DNA of 25,101 nt. Origin: RUG13615 sp040307715. GTDB lineage: Bacteria; Bacillota; Clostridia; Peptostreptococcales; Anaerovoracaceae. Under the pieces are notes generated by a model, which was not told the DNA's origin, ran no database searches, and saw only the letters and a program-made list of their open reading frames with translations. Positions 8,016 to 13,462 of this stretch are shown piece after piece. Position 1 is the stretch's first letter. Each line of letters opens with the position of its first letter. The position numbers and the translations under genes are program-made. Where the stretch lies: assembly GCA_040307715.1 (NCBI GenBank), contig JAWRJC010000051.1, forward strand, positions 1 through 25,101, in the 5' to 3' direction.

Positions 8016-9452
8016 CTATTTGCCTACCGTAATGTTCATTTTTCCGGGCGGCAGGATCAGGCCGACATGGTCGTCCATATTCCACAGGTATTCATCGTCC
8101 ACGATGAAGTCCTGCCCGAGTTCGGTGTTGATCACGTAGCTGTAGTGGTCGCCCTTGTAGATCAGGTCGCTGATGACGCCGTCGACCAGCACGTCCGCAT
8201 CCTCGATGTCGTCGGTCATGACGATATCCTGCGGCTCGATCGCCGCGGTGATGCGCAGTCTCGACGTGTCGATCCTGATGCCGTGGGCATCGACCAGATC
8301 ATCGCCGCTGCGGCGGCTTCCCGCGATCAGATCCGAGAGTTTCGTCTCGAGTTCTTTGCCGTTGAAGGCCAGCCGGTCTCCGCTCTCGATATCCACCTTG
8401 AAGTAATTGGTGTGGTCTTCCGCAACCATGACGTGGATGTTGTCCGGCTCGACCGTCATGCCGACAAAATTGCCGACCTGCGCCGCACGGGTGCTCTGGA
8501 TCACGACCTCGTAGCGCCCCGACTGCACGGTGATCTCGTAGTGGATCCCTTTGAAGATGACGGAGATGACACGGCCGCGGATCTGTCCTTTGGCCGGCTC
8601 CGTCAGCACGATGTCCTCCGGACGCAGGACCGCGGTGATCCGGGTGCCCGTCGGGATGTCGTCGACGCACTCGAACTGCCCGCCGGCAAATCTGGCGCGC
8701 AGCGGTCCGGTCATGATCCCGTTGAAGATATTGCTGTCGCCGATGAAGTCCGCCACGAACGCGTTCTGCGGCTCGTTGTAGATATCCTCCGGTGTGCCGA
8801 CCTGCTGGATCTTCCCCTCGGACATGACGACGATCTTGTCCGACATGGTCAGCGCTTCTTCCTGGTCGTGCGTGACATAGATAAACGTGATGCCCAGTTC
8901 ATCGTGCATCTCTTTCAGTTCGAGCTGCATCTCCTTGCGCATCTTAAGGTCGAGCGCGCCGAGCGGCTCGTCGAGAAGCAGGATCTCCGGTTCGTTGACC
9001 AGGGCGCGGGCAATCGCCACGCGCTGCTGCTGGCCGCCGGAAAGCGTGGAGGTGGAGCGGCTTTCAAACCCTTCCAGGTCCACCAGTTCCAGCACCTTTT
9101 TGACCTTTCTGCGGATCACGTCCTGCGGCATCTTTTTCTGCTTGAGACCGAAGGCGATGTTCTCGTAGATGTTCATGTGCGGGAACAGCGCGTACCGCTG
9201 GAACACGGTGTTGATCGGCCGCATGTGCGGCGGCAGGTTGGAGATATCCCGGCCGTTCAGCAGGATATCGCCCTCCGTGGGCATCTCAAACCCGGCGATC
9301 ATCCTGAGCGTCGTGGTCTTCCCGCAGCCGGACGGGCCAAGGAAGGTGACGAATTCGCCGCGCTTCACTTCCAGATTGAAGTCGGAGACAGCCGTGAACC
9401 CGTCTTCAAACTTCTTTGTGATATGTCTTAATTCGATGATGTTTTCTCTCAC
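8016..9452 (-). CDS. potA: Polyamine ABC transporter ATP-binding protein PotA with two TOBE domains
   Basis: 478 aa, about 100 residues longer than usual PotA (about 350-380). The ATPase domain has Walker A GPSGCGKTT (39-47), signature LSGGQ (137-141), Walker B LLLDEP (158-163), D-loop GALD and H-loop His195. A first TOBE_2-like domain follows at about 272-347 (RITAVLRPEDIVL ... FKGIHYEITV). After a short linker, a second diverged copy lies at about 397-475 (LRITAAIEPQDIVM ... YKGDHYSYVI), with the same order of motifs. The start codon is GTG, with only a weak GAAGAC ribosome site, 6 bases after the gltD-like stop. This suggests translational coupling with the upstream gene. It supplies energy to PotB/PotCD. 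Confidence 0.93.
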   Translation of the reverse strand: MRENIIELRHITKKFEDGFTAVSDFNLEVKRGEFVTFLGPSGCGKTTTLRMIAGFEMPTEGDILLNGRDISNLPPHMRPINTVFQRYALFPHMNIYENIAFGLKQKKMPQDVIRRKVKKVLELVDLEGFESRSTSTLSGGQQQRVAIARALVNEPEILLLDEPLGALDLKMRKEMQLELKEMHDELGITFIYVTHDQEEALTMSDKIVVMSEGKIQQVGTPEDIYNEPQNAFVADFIGDSNIFNGIMTGPLRARFAGGQFECVDDIPTGTRITAVLRPEDIVLTEPAKGQIRGRVISVIFKGIHYEITVQSGRYEVVIQSTRAAQVGNFVGMTVEPDNIHVMVAEDHTNYFKVDIESGDRLAFNGKELETKLSDLIAGSRRSGDDLVDAHGIRIDTSRLRITAAIEPQDIVMTDDIEDADVLVDGVISDLIYKGDHYSYVINTELGQDFIVDDEYLWNMDDHVGLILPPGKMNITVGK

Positions 9453-9458
9453 TGTCTT

Positions 9459-10694
9459 CTACTCGCCCTGCTCTTGCTGCAGGTATTCTTCCATCCGGGC
9501 AAAGACTTTCTTTGTGAACGCGACCGCCTCGACGACCGTTTTCGGCCCCGTGACGATGTCGCCTGCCGCGAATACGCCGGGCGTGCTCGTCTCGCCGTAC
9601 TCGCTGACGTCGAGCAGGCCGCGCTGTGTCAGCTGGATCGACCCCGTGTGCAGATCCGCGCCGGGGCCCTGCCCGATCGCCAGGATCACCGCGTCTGCCG
9701 GGACATCGAAAGGCTCGGTGTAATCTTCTTCAAAACTGACGCTGCCGTCTTCGTTCTCGATCCGGCGGACACGTACGCAGCGTACGCTGTCCTCCTGGAT
9801 GCGGACCGCCTGGGCATAGTGGATGAATTCCACGCCGTCGATCTCCGCCATTTCGATCTCGTCGCGGTTGGCGGTCATGTCTTCTTCTCCCATGAAGTGC
9901 AGGATGGTGACGTGTGCCCGCTCTCTGCGGACCGCTGTTCTCGCCGCGTCGATCGCCACATTACCGGCGCCGACGATGCAGACCTGCTTGCCGAGGTTGA
10001 ACGTCTCGGGCGACTTCAGGTAGTCGATCGCGAAGTGGACATGCCCCAGCGTCTCGCCGAGCAGGCCCAGTTTGTTCGGTCTGCCGGTACCGGCGGCGAC
10101 AAAGACCGCTTTATACCCGTCCGGGAAAAGGTCTTCGATCCTGATGTTGGTGCCGATCCGCGTGTTCGGGCGGAAATGCACACCGAGGCGGATCATCAGA
10201 TCTTTATACATATCGAGGAGATCCCGGGGCAGCCGGAACGGCGGGATGCCGTAGCGTAGGACGCCGCCGATGTTGTCCTGCGCCTCGAACAGCGTCACAT
10301 CGTAGCCTTTCAGGAGCAGCAGCAGGGTCATGACAATGCCGGCAGGCCCCGCGCCTGCAACGGCGACCTTGATGCCGTTCTTTTCGATCTCGGGGACCGT
10401 GATCGTTTCGAGGTAAAACCTCGAAATATACTCTTCCACACGGTAGAACTCGACCGGCGTGCTCTTGATGCCGAGCACGCAATGCCCCGCGCAGTTGCGC
10501 TCATGCGGGCAGATGACTGCCGTGACCGCCGAGAGCGGATTGTTCCGGAACAGCATATCACCGGCTTTCTCCATCTCTCCGTCCAGGAACAATTGTGTGA
10601 CCTGGGGGATCGGCGTTCCGACCGGGCAGTGCAGCGCGCACTGGGGTTTTTTACACTTGAGACATCTTTCCGCTTCTTTTTTGATCGAAGACAT
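9459..10694 (-). CDS. GltD-like NAD(P)-dependent FAD oxidoreductase (glutamate synthase small-subunit family)
   Basis: 411 aa. The N-terminal domain has Cys11/14/19/23 (CLKCKKPQCALHCPVG) and Cys62/68/72 for [4Fe-4S] clusters, as in GltD and dihydropyrimidine dehydrogenase domain II. An FAD-binding AGAGPAG motif lies at 113-119. A second, NAD(P)-binding fold carries VGAGNVAIDAARTAVRR. The C-terminal STPGVFAAGDIVTGPKTVVEA is the classic FAD-closing motif. Such stand-alone proteins move electrons between NAD(P)H and ferredoxin-like partners; no glutamate synthase large subunit is in the window. The ATG at 10694 is chosen because GAAGGAGA lies just upstream. An in-frame TTG 15 bases earlier would put that site inside the coding sequence. 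It leads the gltD-like/potA/potB/potCD operon, an unexpected partner for polyamine uptake. Confidence 0.9.
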   Translation of the reverse strand: MSSIKKEAERCLKCKKPQCALHCPVGTPIPQVTQLFLDGEMEKAGDMLFRNNPLSAVTAVICPHERNCAGHCVLGIKSTPVEFYRVEEYISRFYLETITVPEIEKNGIKVAVAGAGPAGIVMTLLLLLKGYDVTLFEAQDNIGGVLRYGIPPFRLPRDLLDMYKDLMIRLGVHFRPNTRIGTNIRIEDLFPDGYKAVFVAAGTGRPNKLGLLGETLGHVHFAIDYLKSPETFNLGKQVCIVGAGNVAIDAARTAVRRERAHVTILHFMGEEDMTANRDEIEMAEIDGVEFIHYAQAVRIQEDSVRCVRVRRIENEDGSVSFEEDYTEPFDVPADAVILAIGQGPGADLHTGSIQLTQRGLLDVSEYGETSTPGVFAAGDIVTGPKTVVEAVAFTKKVFARMEEYLQQEQGE

Positions 10695-10716
10695 GGGATT
10701 CTCCTTCAATTCAAAA

Positions 10717-10770
10717 GTGATACAGGTTATACCGCGTTAAGTGTATCACATTTTCATCCGTACTGATACA
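10717..10770. promoter_or_regulatory. Triple TGATACA motif upstream of the gltD-like/pot operon
   Basis: GTGATACA (10717-10724) and TGTATCAC (10742-10749) form a perfect 8-bp inverted repeat with a 17-base gap. A third TGATACA lies at 10764-10770. Spacing is about 22-24 bases, near two helical turns. A possible -10 TATAAC lies inside the gap on the minus strand (complement of 10726-10731). The arrangement suggests a regulator-binding region. No known regulator consensus was recognised. Confidence 0.45.
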
Positions 10771-10796
10771 TATTCCGTGCGCATACCACGCCTGTT

Positions 10797-11027
10797 TCAG
10801 CACTCTTCAAACAGATCCTCAAAATCATCCGGTGCGAGCCAGAAGACCCCGCAGTTCGAGAAATCCGGATACTGCGCGATGTGGTCGATCACGGAAAACC
10901 CGACTTCTTCCTGCCTGCACGCGCGGATATAGGCGTAGACTGGCTCCTCCGTCGGGATTTTCGGGCGGTAGACAGCGTCGGTCCGCAGTTTGATGATCCT
11001 GTACCGGTCATTCTTTTTCTTCTTCAT
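10797..11027 (-). CDS. Small hypothetical protein, 76 aa
   Basis: No family recognised. The protein is basic at its start (MKKKKNDRYRIIKLRTD) and acidic at its end (APDDFEDLFEEC), with two cysteines near the middle and one at the very C-terminus. No membrane segment or signal peptide is seen. It is believed real because GAGGAGAG lies at ribosome-binding distance from the ATG. A strong promoter (TTGACA-17-TAAGAT, 11087-11115) also points into it. It precedes the gltD-like/pot operon by about 100 bases on the same strand, possibly in the same transcript. Confidence 0.65.
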   Translation of the reverse strand: MKKKKNDRYRIIKLRTDAVYRPKIPTEEPVYAYIRACRQEEVGFSVIDHIAQYPDFSNCGVFWLAPDDFEDLFEEC

Positions 11028-11062
11028 CTTTCTCTCTCCTCTTCACGATTTCCTGTAAACAA

Positions 11063-11088
11063 ATAAGCGCAGCGTTGGCTGCGCTTAT
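11063..11088 (-). terminator. Hairpin, probably the original guaA terminator left beyond the island
   Basis: ATAAGCGCAGC (11063-11073) and GCTGCGCTTAT (11078-11088) form a perfect 11-bp stem with a 4-base loop. On the minus strand it is followed by TTGTTT. It lies just outside the low-coordinate boundary repeat of the island, where the 3' untranslated region of guaA would have been before insertion (inference). Confidence 0.55.
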
Positions 11089-11115
11089 CTTACAATTTTT
11101 GGTATTAGATGTCAA
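11087..11115 (-). promoter_or_regulatory. Promoter upstream of the 76-aa gene
   Basis: Consensus -35 TTGACA (complement of 11110-11115), 17-base spacer, -10 TAAGAT (complement of 11087-11092). The predicted start near 11080 falls inside the hairpin 11063-11088. Transcripts from here would therefore contain only half of that hairpin and escape termination. Confidence 0.6.
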
Positions 11116-11145
11116 TAATTTACATTTGCGTCAGGGCGATTCCGC

Positions 11146-11160
11146 GGTCTACTCGTACTC
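11146..11160. repeat. Low-coordinate attachment-site-like repeat (att copy)
   Basis: GGTCTACTCGTACTC matches GGTTTATTCGTACTC at 13448-13462 in 13 of 15 positions, with an 8-bp identical core (TCGTACTC). Read on the minus strand it ends ...IEYE-stop, mimicking the guaA C-terminus ...VEYE-stop. This is expected for a displaced copy of the target gene end. Confidence 0.6.
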
Positions 11161-11210
11161 AATAATATCATGTCTGTTGGTCGTTACAAACATTGTATTT
11201 TCACAACGAG

Positions 11211-11230
11211 ACATTTCATTATTGAACGGT
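11211..11230. promoter_or_regulatory. Remote copy of the island repressor operator
   Basis: ACATTTCA (11211-11218), TTAT, TGAACGGT (11223-11230). Its half-sites are identical to those of the three operators at 12724-12806, but it lies about 1.5 kb away next to the island boundary. It probably marks a lost repressed promoter, for example that of an integrase gene (inference). Confidence 0.6.
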
Positions 11231-11260
11231 TTATTGTTCATTCCACATATTTTCCGGTGG

Positions 11261-11282
11261 TTTGGTTGTCATTCGGTTGTCA
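11261..11282. repeat. Tandem GGTTGTCA repeat, low-coordinate island end (arm-site-like)
   Basis: Two GGTTGTCA octamers start 11 bases apart within a 22-bp segment. That segment matches 13371-13392 in 21 of 22 positions and has the same orientation. The segment overlaps the stop codon of the 110-aa gene. Short tandem repeats just inside both boundaries resemble arm-type sites bound by tyrosine integrases. Confidence 0.6.
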
Positions 11283-11612
11283 CTCTTCCTGCGAGATGAA
11301 GCGGCGTTCTGCATCCCGGATCTCATCGAGCACTTCCTTCTTGCGCACTTCATCCATCATGCGTTCTGCACGCTTTTGAAGACATCCGAGGAAGGCGACG
11401 TCACCTGCCCTTTCTATGATATCCTCAAATATCTCACTTAGCCAAAACAGTTCCTCATCACTGCAGCCGGTCTCAATGAAGATCCTTGCCGCCTGCATGT
11501 CCTCGCAGATGGCATCAAGTTCCTTCTCCCACCAGGGATCGGGGTAGTAAAATGCACCTTCTGCTGTTATGCGCTCATTGATTGCAGTTTGTATCCTTTC
11601 AATATTGTTCAT
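11280..11612 (-). CDS. Hypothetical acidic protein, 110 aa, downstream of kptA
   Basis: No family recognised. The protein is acidic and probably all-helical, with PDPWWEKELDAICEDM and CSDEELFWLSEIFEDIIERAGD segments and no membrane segment. Its ATG (1612 side) lies one base after the kptA stop codon, and GAGGAG sits 9 bases upstream inside the kptA end, so the two genes are translationally linked. Its stop codon lies in the GGTTGTCA boundary repeat, so it is the last gene of the island. It may be an accessory or immunity-like partner of KptA, but nothing in the sequence proves that. Confidence 0.7.
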   Translation of the reverse strand: MNNIERIQTAINERITAEGAFYYPDPWWEKELDAICEDMQAARIFIETGCSDEELFWLSEIFEDIIERAGDVAFLGCLQKRAERMMDEVRKKEVLDEIRDAERRFISQEE

Positions 11613-11613
11613 A

Positions 11614-12156
11614 TTACTTGCTCCTCGTCAGGTAGAGAGCCGGAACCTTTTTTGTAAGCCATACTCCATTGACTGATAAAAAGAACTGGAAACCGTCTTC
11701 AAACATTTTAGCAGCGTCCACCAGATATATAACAGGCGTTCCGTGACGTTGACCAACTTTATATGCTGTGTTGCAATCTGAGGAAAGATGTACATACAAA
11801 CGGTTTTTGGGTATCAAGCCTTCTTGCTCTATCGAGTTGGCATATTTCTTTCCCGTTCCATGCCAAAGTACCGCTGGCGGTCGCTTTTCCTCCAGTTCCA
11901 CATCAACAGACACCGAATGGCCCTGATTGGCCCTGATTTTTGTTTTATCCTCATTGAATGAGTAACGTTGCTTTTCATCTTCCGCAACGATCTTTTCAAG
12001 AAGGGACATATCTATCGGATAAGTCCTGGAAATACCCGCAATCACCTCATCTACATTGGCCCATCCATGTTCATCCAGCACAATTCCTGCCGCTTGTGGC
12101 TTATGTCTTAAGATAAAACTTATATACTTACTCAACTTTTCTTCGTTTACTCTCAT
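11614..12156 (-). CDS. kptA: RNA 2'-phosphotransferase KptA/Tpt1 family
   Basis: 180 aa from the ATG at 12156, close to E. coli KptA (184 aa). KptA/Tpt1 removes a 2'-phosphate from RNA by transferring it to NAD+. Visible motifs: SKYISFILRHKP with Arg17-His18, Arg64 (EKQRYSF), GHSVSVD (79-85), LWHGTGKKYANSIEQEGL (97-114), YVHLSSD and Arg137 (GQRHGTP). These cover the known Arg-His-Arg-Arg catalytic set. A TTG 21 bases upstream is in frame, but AGGGAAG lies at proper distance from the ATG. Most bacteria lack 2'-phosphate tRNA splicing, so the role is unclear; RNA repair or detoxification are possibilities. It is carried on the guaA island and coupled to the 110-aa gene. Confidence 0.88.
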   Translation of the reverse strand: MRVNEEKLSKYISFILRHKPQAAGIVLDEHGWANVDEVIAGISRTYPIDMSLLEKIVAEDEKQRYSFNEDKTKIRANQGHSVSVDVELEEKRPPAVLWHGTGKKYANSIEQEGLIPKNRLYVHLSSDCNTAYKVGQRHGTPVIYLVDAAKMFEDGFQFFLSVNGVWLTKKVPALYLTRSK

Positions 12157-12169
12157 ATAACCAACTTCC

Positions 12170-12300
12170 CTATCCAATGCGTCCTAATGCTGCAGCACGT
12201 TTCATTATCTCTTCTTTCTTCTTACCGCTTTGATTGATTTCATTAGCATATGATGACTTGCGCCTTAGTGTCGATAGCAATAGTGATAAACTCTTAATCG
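12170..12300 (-). pseudogene. C-terminal gene fragment upstream of kptA (unknown)
   Basis: A minus-strand frame ends SSYANEINQSGKKKEEIM... with stop at 12170-12172, just 13 bases before the kptA ATG. The tail is lysine-rich and protein-like, but the frame has no good start and runs into the antisense of a restriction-enzyme fragment. It is probably the end of a gene truncated during rearrangement. The upstream limit is approximate and the family unknown. Confidence 0.3.
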
Positions 12301-12474
12301 AGCACTTTGAAGCAAACAATCAAAGCTATAAATACGTTTCTGCTTGGTATCTATCAAGCCTAAAGAAGGCTTTATTGTTAAAACATCGCGAAACGTTTTG
12401 GATAAAAGCTCAAGCAATCACAAAAGAAGGCATAGAGTATTTCCGTTACGATAAAGTTCTCCATTTGCCTGTCT
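12234..12474 (+). pseudogene. Restriction endonuclease fragment, MvaI/BcnI-like
   Basis: About 80 residues of plausible protein are open on the plus strand: LRLSVDSNSDKLLIEHFEAN, then YVSAWYLSSLKKALLLKHR and GIEYFRYDKVLH. This pattern resembles the C-terminal part of MvaI/BcnI-type restriction endonucleases (recalled resemblance, not searched). There is a stop just before 12234, no ribosome site, and similarity ends at about 12474, where the frame runs antisense through the HTH gene. No methyltransferase is nearby. It is best read as a decayed restriction-modification remnant with low GC. Confidence 0.5.
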
Positions 12475-12482
12475 TCTCGTTT

Positions 12483-12683
12483 TTAAGCACAGCCATTCTT
12501 TTCTCCCCCTTCGTAGCCGTAGATTCGTTCTTCGAAATACTTCCTGCTGACCTTACCGGCCAGAGTCAGATAACCTTTTTCGCTGAGTTCTTCATTGAGC
12601 TGCCTGATGATCGCGTACGCTTTTCCTCTGGAAACGCCCAGTTCCTCAGCCACTTCTTCTGCTACTACGTAGTTCTGCATCAT
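12483..12683 (-). CDS. Small HTH protein, excisionase/regulator-like
   Basis: 66 aa from the first ATG of an ATGATG pair at 12683. The in-frame ATG further upstream is rejected because AAAGGAAG, the ribosome site, would be inside it. The protein contains a predicted helix-turn-helix (VAEEVAEELGVSRGKAYAIIRQLNEEL), then GYLTLAGKVSRKYFEERIYG. Small proteins of this type are common in Firmicutes integrative elements beside integrases, acting as excision or control factors. It is transcribed divergently from the XRE repressor, from a strong TTGACA-16-TATAAT promoter occupied by an operator, so it is expected to be repressed. Exact function is inferred. Confidence 0.75.
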   Translation of the reverse strand: MMQNYVVAEEVAEELGVSRGKAYAIIRQLNEELSEKGYLTLAGKVSRKYFEERIYGYEGGEKNGCA

Positions 12684-12723
12684 TTCACTTCCTTTCATCT
12701 GAGTCAGTAATTGCATTTGTTTG

Positions 12724-12806
12724 ACATTTCATTTTTGAAATGTTTCTGTCTAAATTATACCGTTCAGTTTTGAAATGTCAAGAAAAATATTTCATTTTTG
12801 AACGGT
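12724..12806. promoter_or_regulatory. Three dyad operators of the island XRE repressor
   Basis: Three 20-bp dyads with 4-base spacers: 12724-12743 (ACATTTCA/TGAAATGT), 12759-12778 (ACCGTTCA/TGAAATGT) and 12787-12806 (ATATTTCA/TGAACGGT). The consensus half-site is A(C)NNTTCA, in two classes, ACATTTCA and ACCGTTCA. Centres are 35 and 28 bases apart. They lie between the divergent XRE and Xis-like genes, as in phage-like switches. Confidence 0.8.
12754..12781 (-). promoter_or_regulatory. Strong promoter of the Xis-like gene
   Basis: Perfect -35 TTGACA (complement of 12776-12781) and perfect -10 TATAAT (complement of 12754-12759) with a 16-base spacer. Operator 2 (12759-12778) covers the spacer. 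Confidence 0.85.
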
Positions 12807-12818
12807 GTGTGCTATACT
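12790..12818 (+). promoter_or_regulatory. Promoter of the XRE repressor gene
   Basis: -10 TATACT (12813-12818) with a weak -35 TTTCAT (12790-12795) at 17 bases that overlaps operator 3. This suggests autoregulation. Confidence 0.45.
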
Positions 12819-12877
12819 ACGAAAAACGGCCAAATGGCACTGTTTTGGGTGAGAGAAATAGAGGGAGTTATTGCATC

Positions 12878-13309
12878 ATGACTGTCGGAGAAAAAATAAG
12901 AAAATACCGGACTGAGCAGGGATTGCTTCAGAAGGATCTGGCTGCAAAGTGTAAGATGAGCGAATCAGCGATCCGTAATTATGAATTGGGAAACAGGACA
13001 CCAAAACCACATCATCTGGAGGTAATCGCCACAGCATTGGGCATCAGCCCTTATGCACTCCTTGATCCTGATTTGGACTCTGAGATCAGCCTGATGCATG
13101 CCTTATTCTATTTGGAAGACAAATATGGATTGCAGGTGGTCAAGGAGGAAGGCATCACTTATATGAACTTCGATGTCAGCTCAACGACAAGCAGATCCAT
13201 GCAGGGCAGGCTGGTCGATTGGGTCGATGCAAAAGGTGAACTGACCGAAGAAGAATACATACATTGGAAAGATACTTACCCTGCAAAAGCAACAAAAAAT
13301 AAAAGATGA
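12878..13309 (+). CDS. XRE-family transcriptional repressor of the island
   Basis: 143 aa from the ATG at 12878, preceded by GAGGGAG. The frame opens earlier, but those upstream codons lie across the promoter and operators. Residues 1-60 form a Cro/CI-type helix-turn-helix (MTVGEKIRKYRTEQGLLQKD, MSESAIRNYELGNRTPKPHH, LGISPYALL). The C-terminal 75 residues (SLMHALFYLEDKYGLQVV...) are a likely dimerisation region without a LexA-type protease motif. Release from repression by RecA self-cleavage is therefore not expected. It probably binds the three dyads upstream and the fourth at 11211-11230, controlling the Xis-like gene. A terminator follows at once. Confidence 0.88.
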   Translation: MTVGEKIRKYRTEQGLLQKDLAAKCKMSESAIRNYELGNRTPKPHHLEVIATALGISPYALLDPDLDSEISLMHALFYLEDKYGLQVVKEEGITYMNFDVSSTTSRSMQGRLVDWVDAKGELTEEEYIHWKDTYPAKATKNKR

Positions 13310-13314
13310 CCAAG

Positions 13315-13345
13315 AAAAAACGCTGCAATCATGGCAGCGTTTTTT
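13315..13345 (+). terminator. Terminator of the XRE gene
   Basis: CGCTGC (13321-13326) pairs with GCAGCG (13334-13339), extended by AAAAAA upstream and six T downstream. It may work in both directions. Confidence 0.85.
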
Positions 13346-13370
13346 GGTATTATTCATGCGTTTTTTGAAG

Positions 13371-13392
13371 TTTGGTTGTCATTTGGTTGTCA
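13371..13392. repeat. Tandem GGTTGTCA repeat, guaA-side island end (arm-site-like)
   Basis: It matches 11261-11282 in 21 of 22 positions and in the same orientation, with two GGTTGTCA octamers. It lies about 55 bases from the guaA-side boundary, against about 100 bases for the partner at the other end. Confidence 0.6.
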
Positions 13393-13414
13393 TTCAGCGT
13401 TGTGGCAACCAACA

Positions 13415-13434
13415 AACGTTGAAATTTGAACGTT
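13415..13434. repeat. 20-bp near-perfect palindrome beside the att core
   Basis: AACGTTGAAATTTGAACGTT is self-complementary except at two symmetric G positions. It lies 14 bases from the guaA-end repeat, and a small GTTG/CAAC hairpin is nearby at 13399-13409. It could be a recombinase or Xis site. Confidence 0.4.
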
Positions 13435-13447
13435 TTAATCCGAATAT

Positions 13448-13462
13448 GGTTTATTCGTACTC
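13448..13462. repeat. guaA-side attachment-site-like repeat
   Basis: GGTTTATTCGTACTC covers the last codons and stop of guaA (…EYE-stop on the minus strand) and is paired with 11146-11160. Confidence 0.6.

Larger units (their letters stand above)
11146..13462. mobile_element. Integrase-less genomic island remnant at the guaA 3' end
   Basis: An AT-rich 2.3-kb segment lies between two similar 15-bp sites: 11146-11160, and 13448-13462 at the end of guaA. It carries cargo and control genes typical of integrative elements (XRE repressor, Xis-like HTH protein, operators, restriction-enzyme fragment, kptA, a small unknown gene) but no integrase or transfer gene. Paired GGTTGTCA repeats lie just inside both ends. 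The 3' end of guaA is an established integration hotspot for genomic islands. The element may be an ICE/IME relic, or a minimal element moved by an integrase supplied elsewhere. Confidence 0.7.

Noticed and set aside
7941..9431. 496-aa plus-strand open frame
   Set aside because: Antisense to potA, whose ATPase motifs are complete; composition is typical of a shadow frame.
12684..12716. Longer start for the Xis-like HTH protein
   Set aside because: The upstream ATG would place the AAAGGAAG ribosome site inside the coding region; the ATGATG pair just after it is preferred.
12740..12877. N-terminal extension of the XRE repressor
   Set aside because: These codons cross two operators and the promoter, and the ATG at 12878 has its own GAGGGAG.
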